A stretch of 64,000 nt of DNA from Streptomyces fulvorobeus (GTDB lineage Bacteria > Actinomycetota > Actinomycetes > Streptomycetales > Streptomycetaceae). Positions 15,870 through 23,869 of this stretch are shown here, in pieces. The notes under the pieces are model-generated. The model was not told where the DNA came from. It searched no databases and saw only the letters and a program-made list of their open reading frames with translations. Location of the stretch: the NCBI RefSeq assembly GCF_013167895.1, contig NZ_BLWC01000001.1, forward strand, positions 1,054,001 through 1,118,000, given 5' to 3'. Each line of letters opens with the position of its first letter. Position 1 is the first letter of the stretch. The translations under genes and the position numbers were made by a program.

Positions 15870-18130
15870 CTGCGCTTCCCCGGGGGGAAACCCCAGGCCC
15901 CTCGGCCGAAGACACCGAGGACGGCGGCCTCGCCGCCACCGGCACCCCCGCCGACGAGGTCACCGCCGACGTCTCCACGGATGACACCGGTGAGGAGACC
16001 GGGACCTCCGGTGAGGCCGCCGCCGGAACCGGGGGGGCAGATGAGGCGGTCACCCCCGCTCTCTCCGAGGCCGAGGCCGAGCTCGCCGCCCAGCGCGAAC
16101 TGCTCGAACGCATCGAGAGGCGCAAGGCCGAGAAGGAAGGGCCCATCCCGGCCGGTACGAAGCTGAGCGGCACCGCGGCGGACCTGCTGGCCGCCGTCCG
16201 GGCCGTCGAGAGCGGCGAGAAGACCGGTGCCGCCTTCTACGACTCCCCCGCCGCGCCTCCGGCCCCCCGGCGCACCGTCCAGCCGCCCGCCCCCGCGCGG
16301 CCCCGGACGACCGACGCCGCACGCCCCGCCCAGGGCGTGTCACCCGAAGCCGTGGCGGCGGCGCAGGCCGTGCTGGCCGAAGGCGGAGCGCCCGAGTCCC
16401 TGGCCCGCCCGGCGGCCCAGACCCTCGGCGAACAGGCGGCGGACGGCCTGCGCGCCGACCCGTGGCAGCTGCTGGCCGTCCCAGGGGTGCGCCCCGAGCA
16501 GGCCGACGGATTCGCCCGCGCCCTGCTGGGCGCCGGCTGCGGACCGGACGACGAGCGCCGTACCGCGGCCCTCGTCTGCTGGCTGCTGGAACGGGCGGCG
16601 CTCCAGGGCCACACCGCGCTGGACGCCTCGGTGGTACGCGCGGCCCTGGCGGAACGCGCGGTGACCGACCCGGACGCGGCCGTGGAGCACGCCGTCGCCG
16701 AGGGTGTCGTCCTCGTCTTCCAGGAGGGTCTGGACCCCACCGCGTCCACCGGCCCCGACCAGCAGGATCAGGATGAGCAGGACGGAGCGGGCGAGCGGAT
16801 CGGAGACGACGCCACCGCCGTCGCGGACGGGACCGGGGAGGAGGAGCAGCCGGTCCCGGTGCTGCTGGGACTCGACCGGTACGCGCTGGCCGAGGAGAGC
16901 CTCGCCGACGGCCTGGCACGGCTGCTGAACGCCTGCGAGAAGGGCACCGACTGGTCGCCGGCCGCGTCGGCGGCCCCGTCCCCCTCCGCCGCCGAACTCA
17001 TCCGTACGGTCGCCACCGGCGGCCTGGTCGCCCACTCCGGCGGCGAGGCGGCGCGCGCCGAGCCCGCCGCGCTGATCGCGGCGGCGAACGGACTGGGACT
17101 GCGGGCCTTCGGTGCCACCCACAGCGTGGACGGCCGGCACCGGCTCGCCACGGCGGTGGGCGATCCCACGGCGGCTGTCACCCTCGCGGGGCTGCTCTCC
17201 GGGACGGAGGGCCCCGGCCGGGACGGGGAGGGCGCGCTCGCGCTCGATCTCCTCGTGGTGCTCGACGCCCCGCAGCTCGACGTGGAGACCGCCGCGATCC
17301 TGGTGGAATCCCTCGCCGACGGCACCCGGCTGGTGCTGAGCGGTGATCCCGGAGTGCTGGGTTCCGCCGGTGCGGGGCGGGTGTTCGCCGATGTGCTGGC
17401 CTCCCGGGCCTGCCCGCAGGTGGTGTCCCGTACCCCCGACCCCGGCCCGATCGGCGAGCTGGTCTCCGGGATCGGCATCGGGGAGCTGACCCAGGTCGAG
17501 GCGCCCGGCAGGGAAGTGGTGATCGTCCCCGTGCGCGACGCGGGCGAGGCGGTCCACCGGACCGTGCAGCTGGTCGCCGACTCCGTCCCCCGGGCCATCG
17601 GGGTGCCCTCGGACGACACCCAGGTGATCACCGTGGGCCACGGCGGCTCGGCGGGTACCAGAGCCCTGAACACGGCGCTCAAGCAGCGGCTCAACCCGGG
17701 CCCCGGCCGCTTCGGCGGGTTCGATCCGGGCGACCGCGTCGTCCACGTCCCCGCACCGGGCCGCGCGGTGCCCGGCTCGGTCGTCTCGGCCGACGCCGAT
17801 GGGCTCCACCTGGAGTGTGCGGGGGTCCCCGTCGTCGTACCCCAGGACCGCGTCGAGTCGTCCGTGCGGCACAGCTGGGCGCTCAGTGCCCACCAGGCGG
17901 CCGGTATGCGCTGGCCCGCCGTGGTCGTCGTCCTGCCCGGTGACGCCGCGCAGGGGCTGAGCAGGCCGTGGGTGTACACGGCCTTCAGCCGCGGGGAGCG
18001 CCATCTGTCCGTCGTCCACGGCGTGGACGAGGCCCTCCCGCGCGCGGTCGCCGAGATCCCCGCCCAGGAGCGCACGACCCGGCTGCGGCCTCTCCTGGAG
18101 GCGCTGCCGACCCCGGACGCCGCGTCCTAG
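15866..18130 (+). CDS. RecD2-like helix-hairpin-helix protein lacking ATPase motifs
   Basis: A 754-residue protein. Residues 1-60 are acidic and low complexity; a short charged helix follows. Residues about 155-265 match the RecD2 N-terminal helix-hairpin-helix region (EALRADPWQLL-like LRADPWQLLAVPGV, then an ERAALQGHTALD string). The RecD2 helicase core can be followed further, but its key motifs are gone. The Walker A site is replaced by ATGGLVAHSGGEA (about residue 382). Walker B reads VVLDAP instead of VxDE (about 466). The GDPxQLPS-like motif is SGDPGVLGSAG (about 491), and the last motif (PWVYTAFSRGERHLSVVHG) is kept. It is probably a DNA-binding but ATPase-dead paralogue. Coupled to the aldo/keto reductase gene. 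Confidence 0.8.
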   Translation: MTALPRGETPGPSAEDTEDGGLAATGTPADEVTADVSTDDTGEETGTSGEAAAGTGGADEAVTPALSEAEAELAAQRELLERIERRKAEKEGPIPAGTKLSGTAADLLAAVRAVESGEKTGAAFYDSPAAPPAPRRTVQPPAPARPRTTDAARPAQGVSPEAVAAAQAVLAEGGAPESLARPAAQTLGEQAADGLRADPWQLLAVPGVRPEQADGFARALLGAGCGPDDERRTAALVCWLLERAALQGHTALDASVVRAALAERAVTDPDAAVEHAVAEGVVLVFQEGLDPTASTGPDQQDQDEQDGAGERIGDDATAVADGTGEEEQPVPVLLGLDRYALAEESLADGLARLLNACEKGTDWSPAASAAPSPSAAELIRTVATGGLVAHSGGEAARAEPAALIAAANGLGLRAFGATHSVDGRHRLATAVGDPTAAVTLAGLLSGTEGPGRDGEGALALDLLVVLDAPQLDVETAAILVESLADGTRLVLSGDPGVLGSAGAGRVFADVLASRACPQVVSRTPDPGPIGELVSGIGIGELTQVEAPGREVVIVPVRDAGEAVHRTVQLVADSVPRAIGVPSDDTQVITVGHGGSAGTRALNTALKQRLNPGPGRFGGFDPGDRVVHVPAPGRAVPGSVVSADADGLHLECAGVPVVVPQDRVESSVRHSWALSAHQAAGMRWPAVVVVLPGDAAQGLSRPWVYTAFSRGERHLSVVHGVDEALPRAVAEIPAQERTTRLRPLLEALPTPDAAS

Positions 18131-18167
18131 CCGGTACGGGCGGCGGAGCCCGGCTCCGGCCCGGACA

Positions 18168-18204
18168 GCCGGTGGCCCCGGTGCGTCGCACCGGGGCCAC
18201 CGGC
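18168..18204. terminator. Bidirectional terminator
   Basis: A perfect 17-bp inverted repeat (18168-18184 and 18188-18204) with a 3-nt loop between the convergent stops at 18130 and 18229. Confidence 0.88.
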
Positions 18205-18228
18205 TTCACCACCGCGTCGGGGCCGCGG

Positions 18229-18888
18229 TCACGGGCTGTCGGCCGTCGCGTCCTCCAGGTCCTCGTCCAGTTCCTCCCCGTCGAAGACGGAACTGACGTC
18301 GAACCGGCAGACGACCAGCTGGGGGTCGGCCTGGTCGAAGGGGGCGCCCAGCCACTCCCCCGGCTCCGGAAGCTCGTCGGCGGCGGCGACCCAGAGCGTG
18401 GAGTCACCCTCCTCGAGGCCGAACTCCTTGTGCCGCGAGGCGATCTCGTCCGCCTCGTACTCCCCGAAGATCACCCCGAGCGCGGCGTGCACGCTGGTAC
18501 CGACGACCGCGGCGACCTCGCTGCCGCGCTCGTCGGGGTCGAGGTCGGCGAGCCGCTGCGCCTGGGCGAGCAGCCTGGGCGGCTCCACCACGGCGTAGTC
18601 CCGCCGGATCAGCACGCTCAGCGCGTGGGGCTCCTCCGGGCCGGCGTACGGCGGCAGGGAGTCGTCCGCACCCGGGATCTCGAAAGGGGTGACCTCGTCA
18701 TGACGGTCGTAGAGCAGTTCGTCGTAGACCTCGGCCGCAGCGGCCAGTGCGTTGAACGCTTCGTAGACGGCGGGATCGTCGTCCCCGGTACGGCGTTCGA
18801 CCGCGTCGAGGTGACGGTCGAGCGCGGCTTTGACCGCTTCGGCGGCGGCACGTACCTCGGCAGCGGTGGGCTGCGCAGCATCAGACAT
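18229..18888 (-). CDS. Hypothetical protein, acidic
   Basis: A 219-residue cytoplasmic protein that I do not assign to a named family. It is acidic, with an Ala-rich helical N-terminal half (about 1-65, VYEAFNALAAAAEVYDELLYD) and a mixed C-terminal half ending in an acidic tail. There is no signal peptide or membrane segment. The ATG at 18888 was chosen because the region upstream is the short promoter gap to the divergent DUF5703 gene (47 nt between starts). Coding character is clear from codon use and the conserved neighbourhood of streptomycete core genes. Confidence 0.75.
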   Translation of the reverse strand: MSDAAQPTAAEVRAAAEAVKAALDRHLDAVERRTGDDDPAVYEAFNALAAAAEVYDELLYDRHDEVTPFEIPGADDSLPPYAGPEEPHALSVLIRRDYAVVEPPRLLAQAQRLADLDPDERGSEVAAVVGTSVHAALGVIFGEYEADEIASRHKEFGLEEGDSTLWVAAADELPEPGEWLGAPFDQADPQLVVCRFDVSSVFDGEELDEDLEDATADSP

Positions 18889-18935
18889 AGTGCAGACGCT
18901 ATCCGTACACGGGCTCTGCCCGCACAATAGATGCG

Positions 18936-19124
18936 ATGCCGGAATACGAATTTGTCGACGTGTACGTGCCACGCGGGGTGTCCCGCAAGGAAGCGACCCG
19001 ACTCCTCACCGACCACGCCGAGTACGGGCACTGGGAGTTGGACCGCCTCAGCCTGCGCCTGGACGGCAGCCGCCGGGTGCGGTTGCGGCGGCGGATCATC
19101 CGCCAGCTACGGGCCACCTGGTGA
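18936..19124 (+). CDS. DUF5703 family small protein
   Basis: A 62-residue basic protein (MPEYEFVDVYVPRGVSRKEA...) of the actinobacterial DUF5703 family, function unknown. The C-terminal half is rich in arginine (RRVRLRRRIIRQLR), which might suggest nucleic acid or membrane-surface binding. It is transcribed away from the hypothetical gene at 18229 and towards chpC. Confidence 0.8.
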   Translation: MPEYEFVDVYVPRGVSRKEATRLLTDHAEYGHWELDRLSLRLDGSRRVRLRRRIIRQLRATW

Positions 19125-19195
19125 AGCGGAGCGGGCCGCGCGCGATGGCACGGCCCGCTCTCCGGCACACGCGTACGCCTGTGCCGCCGCCGCCC

Positions 19196-20017
19196 TTACG
19201 CGGCGCTGCGGGAGCGGCGGTAGAGCACCGTGCCCGCCCCCGCGAGCAGCAGACCCGCGCTCGCCGGGATCAGCACGCCGAGCCCTCCGGCGCCGGTCTG
19301 GGCGAGCTGCTCGTCCGGGAGGAGCTGGGTCTGCGGAGCGTTCGGTTCGGAGGGCCCGTGGACCGGCGGGTGGGCCGGGTCGCCCGGGTCCCCGGGGTCG
19401 ACCGGCTCGCCCGGGGTGGCGGGCGTCTCCGGCTGCCCGGCCGGCGGAGTCACCTCCGCGTCGTTGCCGCAGCTGTTGCCGAAGACCGGGTTGAGCAGCC
19501 CACCGATGGTGACGCTGTTGCCGCAGGCGTTCACGGTGATGTCGATCGGGACCGCGATGTGGTTGCCGGAGCCGATGCCCGGGGAGTTGACGGCCGTGCC
19601 TTCGGCCCTGGCGGTGGGGGCGCGGTGGCGACCGGTCCCCGGGGTGTGGGAAGCGCTCTCGCGGCCCCCCGTGGCGGTGGCCCCGTCCACGGGGCGGCCG
19701 CCGGAGCTGTCGCCGCCCGGGGCGCTGTCCTGAGGACCGGCGTGCTGTCCCTTGCCGTCGTGCCGTTTGTACGCCGGCCCGTTCTCGCAGTCGTTCCCGG
19801 TCACCGGGTTGAGCAGTCCGACGACGCTCACGGAGTTGCCGCACACATTGACCGGTACGTCGATCGGGATCTCGATGGAATTCCCTGACAGCACTCCCGG
19901 GGAGTTCGACGCGGAGCCGGTCGCTCCGGCGTCGGCGTGCGCGTAACCGCCACTCAGCGCGAGCACTCCGCCCGCCGCTGCCATGGTGATCAGGCCCTTA
20001 CGTGTGACCTGTCGCAT
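19196..20017 (-). CDS. chpC: Long chaplin with two chaplin domains and sortase signal
   Basis: A 273-residue secreted surface protein. Residues 1-28 are a Sec signal peptide ending AHA. Two chaplin domains follow (about 36-80 and 145-185), each with a Cys pair in the form NxCGNSV...GLLNP...GN(D/S)C. A Pro-rich spacer (about 195-235) leads to a C-terminal sorting signal: LAQTG, a hydrophobic segment and RRSRSAA. LAXTG is the motif used by class E sortases. Long chaplins anchor the hydrophobic sheath of aerial hyphae to the cell wall. The position next to chpH matches S. coelicolor chpC (SCO1674). ATG 20017 has AGGAAA upstream. Confidence 0.92.
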   Translation of the reverse strand: MRQVTRKGLITMAAAGGVLALSGGYAHADAGATGSASNSPGVLSGNSIEIPIDVPVNVCGNSVSVVGLLNPVTGNDCENGPAYKRHDGKGQHAGPQDSAPGGDSSGGRPVDGATATGGRESASHTPGTGRHRAPTARAEGTAVNSPGIGSGNHIAVPIDITVNACGNSVTIGGLLNPVFGNSCGNDAEVTPPAGQPETPATPGEPVDPGDPGDPAHPPVHGPSEPNAPQTQLLPDEQLAQTGAGGLGVLIPASAGLLLAGAGTVLYRRSRSAA

Positions 20018-20087
20018 AGGTTCGTTTCCTGCCTTCTGCCTTCCGAAGTACCCCCGGACGCGACCGTGCGAGGGCCGAATGCCCAGC

Positions 20088-20120
20088 GGCCCCGGAGTGC
20101 ATGGCGCGCACTCCGGGGCC
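20088..20120 (-). terminator. Terminator between chpH and chpC
   Basis: A perfect 13-bp inverted repeat (20088-20100 and 20108-20120) with a 7-nt loop, downstream of the chpH stop and 71 nt upstream of the chpC start. It would end chpH transcripts or attenuate readthrough into chpC. Confidence 0.78.
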
Positions 20121-20157
20121 GACCGAGCTCAAACCCTTGACGGGTTGACGATCAACG

Positions 20158-20391
20158 TCAGCTGTTGACGCAGGTGTTACCGAAGGCCGGGTTCAGCAGC
20201 CCGATCACGTTGATGGTGTTCCCGCACAGGTTCACCGGGATGTGGACGGGGACCTGGGTGACGTTGCCCGAGAGAACACCGGGGCTGTTGGCGGCAACGC
20301 CCTGGGCGCCGGCGTCAGCGGTGGCCATACCCGCACCAGCGAGCACGAGACCACCGGTAGCGACCGCGATGGCGGTAACCTTCTTGATCAT
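20158..20391 (-). CDS. chpH: Short chaplin
   Basis: A 77-residue secreted amyloid-forming surface protein. The signal peptide (about residues 1-26, ending in ATADA) is followed by one chaplin domain with the two conserved cysteines in NLCGNTINVIGLLNPAFGNTC. Short chaplins self-assemble at air-water interfaces and let aerial hyphae emerge. A strong ribosome-binding site (AGGAGG) lies 5-6 nt before the ATG, and a sigma-BldN-like promoter lies 49 nt further upstream. Sequence and position next to chpC fit chpH (SCO1675), one of the two essential chaplins in S. coelicolor. Confidence 0.95.
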   Translation of the reverse strand: MIKKVTAIAVATGGLVLAGAGMATADAGAQGVAANSPGVLSGNVTQVPVHIPVNLCGNTINVIGLLNPAFGNTCVNS

Positions 20392-20410
20392 GATTCCTCC
20401 TAGTTGGCAA

Positions 20411-20433
20411 TGCGGTCCCAGCCGCGGACCGCA
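20411..20433 (-). promoter_or_regulatory. Hairpin in the chpH 5' leader
   Basis: An 8-bp inverted repeat (TGCGGTCC 20411-20418, GGACCGCA 20426-20433) with a 7-nt loop. It lies between the predicted promoter and the ribosome-binding site of chpH, ending about 10 nt before AGGAGG. It could stabilise the mRNA or influence translation; that role is inferred only from position. Confidence 0.5.
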
Positions 20434-20439
20434 TCACTT

Positions 20440-20467
20440 GTAACGAGGAGTGGGTGGTGGGGCTACG
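20440..20467 (-). promoter_or_regulatory. Sigma-BldN-like promoter of chpH
   Basis: On the minus strand, CGTAGC (20467-20462) and CGTTAC (20445-20440) are separated by exactly 16 nt. The sigma-BldN consensus is close to CGTAAC-N16-CGTTGA, and chaplin genes are known sigma-BldN targets. The leader to the chpH ATG would be about 40 nt. Confidence 0.7.
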
Positions 20468-20545
20468 AGTGCCTGCCCGCTTTCACTCGTTCTGGTCAGT
20501 ACGCACACCCGGGCGAATATCCGGTCCGTACCCGCCGGGCCGCCT

Positions 20546-21870
20546 TCAGGAGTGGTCGATGAAGCGGTCGAGCACACGCACGCCGAACTTCAGCCCGTCG
20601 ACCGGCACCCGCTCGTCCACGCCGTGGAACATGCCCGCGAAGTCGAGCTCGGGCGGCAGCTTCAGCGGCGCGAACCCGAAGCCGCGGATGCCGAGATCGT
20701 CGAAGGACTTCGCGTCGGTGCCGGCCGAGAGCATGTACGGCACGGCGCGCGCGATCGGGTCCTCGGCCACCAGCGCCGTCTGCATGGCGTCGACCAGTGC
20801 GCCGTCGAAGGTGGTCTCCAGCGCCTTGTCCGCGTGCACGTCCTCGCGCCTCACGTGGGGCCGAGGATGCGGTCCAGGTCGGCCAGGAACTCCTCCTCGT
20901 ACCCCGGCAGGAACCGTCCGTCCACATGGGCGGTCGCCTGCCCAGGGATGACGTTGACCTTGTAGCCCGCACCGAGCTGTGTCGGGTTGGCGGTGTTCTG
21001 GAGCGAGGCGCCGATGAGCTTGGAGATGCCGCCCAGCTTGGCGAGCGTCTCGTCCATGTTCTCCGGGTCGAGCTCGGTGCCCAGGGCGTCCGAGAGCTCG
21101 TCCAGGAAGTGCCGCAGGGTCTTGGTGACCCGTACGGGGAAGGTGTGGCGCCCGAGCCGCCCGACGGCCTCGCTGAGCTCCGTGATCGCGTTGTCCTTGT
21201 GGATCATCGAACCGTGCCCGGCGGTGCCGTCCACGGTCAGCTTCATCCAGTGCATGCCCTTCTGGGCCGTCTCCACGAGGTAGAGCCGCAGGTTCTCGTT
21301 GACCGTGAAGGAGAACCCGCCGACCTCGCTGATGGCCTCGGTGACACCCTCGAAGAGTCCGGGGTGCTTGTCGACCAGGTACCGGGCCCCGTAGGTGCCG
21401 CCCGCCTCCTCGTCCGCGAGGAAGGCGAGCACGATGTCGCGCGGCGGCTTGCGGCCACTGCGCATGCGGTCACGGATGACCGCGAGGGTCATGGCGTCCA
21501 TGTCCTTCATGTCGACCGCTCCGCGGCCCCACACGCAGCCGTCCGCGATCTCGCCGGAGAACGGGTCGTGCGTCCAGTCGGCCGCGTTGACCGGAACCAC
21601 GTCGGTGTGCCCGTGGATCAGCAGCGCTGGCCGGGAGCGGTCCTCGCCCTCGATCCGGGCCACGGTGGAGGCGCGGCCCTTGTGGGATTCGAAGATCTGC
21701 GGTTCGAGCCCGACCTCGGCGAGCTTCTCCGCGACGTACTCGGCGGCGAGCCGCTCCCCCGGTCCCGAGTGGTCGCCGTAGTTGCTGGTGTCGATCCGGA
21801 TCAGGTCACGGCAGAGGTCCACGACCTCGTCCTCGCCGGAGACGGTCCGCGCCGTGTTGGTCTCGCTCAC
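20546..21870 (-). CDS. M20/M28-family metallopeptidase (ArgE/DapE-like), frame interrupted
   Basis: A zinc dipeptidase/deacylase-type enzyme of about 441 residues. Metal-binding strings are HGHTDVVP, WGRGAVDMKD and LADEEAGG; the last histidine ligand is in FHGVDERVP. The start is GTG 21870 with GGAAGG upstream. The frame breaks at about 20855-20862: the first part ends prematurely after DRILGP, and the rest continues in another frame as VRREDVHADKALETTFDG. Adding one C to the CCCC run (minus strand) restores one protein. The last metal ligand is after the break, so the gene as read would be inactive; a sequence error is more likely. The substrate is unknown. Confidence 0.87.
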
Positions 21871-22017
21871 GCTGCTTCCTTCCACTGTCCTGTGGTGCTC
21901 CCCCTCATCCTCCCGCGCCCGCGCCGTGCGCCCAAGGGCGCCCGTGATCGAGCACCCTCGAATGTTTGCTATGGTTTTCCACGTCGGAGCGGGCCTGGCC
22001 CGCGAGACAGACACCTT

Positions 22018-22105
22018 GTCCGGGTGGCGGAATGGCAGACGCGCTAGCTTGAGGTGCTAGTGCCCTTTATCGGGCGTGGGGGTTCAAGTCCCCCCTCGGA
22101 CACCA
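22018..22105 (+). tRNA. tRNA-Leu (anticodon GAG)
   Basis: An 88-nt class II tRNA. The acceptor stem GTCCGGG pairs with CTCGGAC, the anticodon arm is CTAGC-TTGAGGT-GCTAG with GAG at 22051-22053, there is a long variable arm (TGCCC...GGGCG) and a T arm with GGTTCAAGTC. CCA (22103-22105) is encoded. It reads CUC/CUU leucine codons. No integrase or attachment-site repeat was seen beside it. Confidence 0.96.
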
Positions 22106-22227
22106 GTTCACCAGTCCAGTGGACGAAGCACCGGTCGGGCCTTCGGGCCGACCGGTGCTTCGTCGTTCCACGGGCTCGGGGATGGTAGCCGTAGCAGCCA
22201 CGCGCCGCCCACGAGAAGGACAGACCA

Positions 22228-22284
22228 GTGACCGCCACCGCCGGCCGCAGACCGTACCGCGAACGTCCGGGCGCCGGGCTGTGA
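22228..22284 (+). CDS. Possible 18-codon leader peptide
   Basis: GTG 22228 is preceded by AGAAGGA at good spacing and opens an 18-codon frame whose TGA stop overlaps the GTG start of the pseudouridine synthase (GTGA, 22281-22284). The downstream gene has no clear ribosome-binding site of its own, so coupled translation is plausible. Alternatively, the peptide is the true N-terminus and a base is missing. Confidence 0.35.
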   Translation: MTATAGRRPYRERPGAGL

Positions 22285-23219
22285 GGGGGCGGGGGAAGCC
22301 GCCGGCGGCCCCGCTGCCGCAGCGGGACGGCATCGACCCGGTGCGCATCCGGCTCCCCGACGATCCCGGGGCCGGGCGGGGCACGGTCCGGGATCATCTG
22401 GTGGAGCGGTTCGGGGCCGCGATCGGCGCGGAGCGCGTGGACGCGATGTTCGCCGAGGAGCGGTTCGTCGGCGGCGACGGCGCGGCGGTGCGGCCCGAGG
22501 AGCCGTACACGGGCGGCAGGTTCCTCTGGTTCCACCGGGACTTCGGTCCGGAGGAGCCGGTGCCGTTCCCGGTGGGGGTCGTGTACCGGGACGCGCACCT
22601 CGTCGTCGCCGACAAGCCGCACTTCCTCGCCACCACCCCGCGCGGCCGGCACATCACCGAGACCGCGGTCGCGCGGCTCCGCCGTGAACTGGGGATCGAG
22701 CGCCTGCAGCCCGCGCACCGGCTGGACCGGCTGACCGCGGGGCTCGTGCTGTTCGTCGTACGGCCCGAGGAGCGCGGCGCGTACCAGACGCTGTTCCGGG
22801 ACCGGCTCGTACGCAAGGAGTACGAGGCGGTGGCGCCGTACGATCCGCGTCTCGCCCTCCCGCGCACCGTGCGCAGCCGGATCGTGAAGGAGCGGGGGGT
22901 GATCGCCGCCCGCGAGGAGCCCGGTGAGCCCAACAGCGAGAGCCGGATCGAGCTGCTGGAGCACCGGGAGGGGTTCGGGCGCTACCGGCTGCTGCCCGCG
23001 ACCGGGCGCACCCATCAGCTGCGGGTCCATATGAACGCCTTGGGGCTGCCGCTCGTCCACGACCCGGTCTACCCGGTGGTGGAGGAGGAGAGCCGCGCCG
23101 ATGACTACAGCCGTCCCCTGCAACTGCTGGCCCGGGTGCTGGAGTTCACCGATCCGGTCACGGGCAGGCCGCACCGCTTCGAGAGCGCGCTGCGGCTTTC
23201 CGCGTGGCCGGACCGGTAA
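22281..23219 (+). CDS. RluA-family pseudouridine synthase
   Basis: A 312-residue RNA pseudouridine synthase. The catalytic motif is HRLDRLTAG (Asp in RLD, about residue 150), preceded by VADKPHFLATTP and followed by the RluA-type GRTHQLRVHMNALGLPLVHDPVY. Its target uridine (rRNA or tRNA) is not deducible. The start GTG 22281 gives RGRGKPPAAPLPQRDGIDPVRIRLP, where conserved sequence begins; the frame is open further upstream but unlike the family. It lies downstream of tRNA-Leu, which may be coincidence. Confidence 0.87.
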   Translation: MRGRGKPPAAPLPQRDGIDPVRIRLPDDPGAGRGTVRDHLVERFGAAIGAERVDAMFAEERFVGGDGAAVRPEEPYTGGRFLWFHRDFGPEEPVPFPVGVVYRDAHLVVADKPHFLATTPRGRHITETAVARLRRELGIERLQPAHRLDRLTAGLVLFVVRPEERGAYQTLFRDRLVRKEYEAVAPYDPRLALPRTVRSRIVKERGVIAAREEPGEPNSESRIELLEHREGFGRYRLLPATGRTHQLRVHMNALGLPLVHDPVYPVVEEESRADDYSRPLQLLARVLEFTDPVTGRPHRFESALRLSAWPDR

Positions 23220-23236
23220 GGGCGGGCCGCCGGGGC

Positions 23237-23869
23237 TCAGTGGCCGCGGGTGATCCACTCCTGGAGGTGCGGGGCCTCCGCGCCGATGGTGGTGGCGTCG
23301 CCGTGTCCGGTACGGACGGTGGTCTGTGCCGGGAGGGCGAGCAGCCGGTCCCGGATCGAGGCGACGATCGTCGGGAAGTCGGAGAACGAGCGGCCGGTGG
23401 CGCCGGGCCCGCCCTGGAAGAGGGTGTCTCCGGTGAAGACGGTGCCCAGCTCGGGGGCGTACAGGCAGACCGCGCCCGGCGCGTGTCCGGGGGTGTGCAG
23501 GACCTGGAGGCGGATGCCCGCGATCTCCAGCTCCTGGCCGTCGGTGAGTTCGCCGTCGGGTGCGCGGTCGGGGTGGGTCCGCTGCCACAGCGGCAGGTCG
23601 TCGGGGTGCAGCAGGACCGGTGCGCCGGTGGCGGCGGCGAGGGCCGGGGCGGCGTCGATGTGGTCGTTGTGGGCGTGGGTGCAGATGATCGCCCGCAGGG
23701 TACGGCCGCCGAGCGCGGCCTCGATGGCCGCCGCGTCGTGGGCCGCGTCGATGACGACGGCCTCGGTGTCGTCGCCGACGATCCAGACGTTGTTGTCGAC
23801 GTCCCACTCCCCGCCGTCGAGGGCGAAGGTGCCCGAGGTCACCAGGTGGTCGATGCGCGCGGTCGTCAC
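23237..23869 (-). CDS. Metallo-beta-lactamase-fold hydrolase paired with MscR
   Basis: A 210-residue glyoxalase II-like metallohydrolase. The zinc motif is [11 protein letters not shown] (HxHxDH), with further ligands in HTPGHAPG and FTGDTLF and a final GHG. It starts at GTG 23869, overlapping the mscR stop by 4 nt (GTGA), so the two are translated together. The pairing with a mycothiol-dependent formaldehyde dehydrogenase suggests that it hydrolyses S-formylmycothiol or another mycothiol thioester, as S-formylglutathione hydrolase does in the glutathione pathway. That role is inferred from context. Confidence 0.88.
   Translation of the reverse strand: MTTARIDHLVTSGTFALDGGEWDVDNNVWIVGDDTEAVVIDAAHDAAAIEAALGGRTLRAIICTHAHNDHIDAAPALAAATGAPVLLHPDDLPLWQRTHPDRAPDGELTDGQELEIAGIRLQVLHTPGHAPGAVCLYAPELGTVFTGDTLFQGGPGATGRSFSDFPTIVASIRDRLLALPAQTTVRTGHGDATTIGAEAPHLQEWITRGH

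Noticed and set aside
16340..18019. 559-codon minus-strand frame opposite the RecD2-like gene
   Set aside because: Shadow frame of GC-rich coding DNA; Gly/Arg/His-rich with no motif.
22018..22105. tRNA-Leu as an integration site
   Set aside because: No integrase, duplicated tRNA 3' end or island-like genes follow; the neighbours are core genes.
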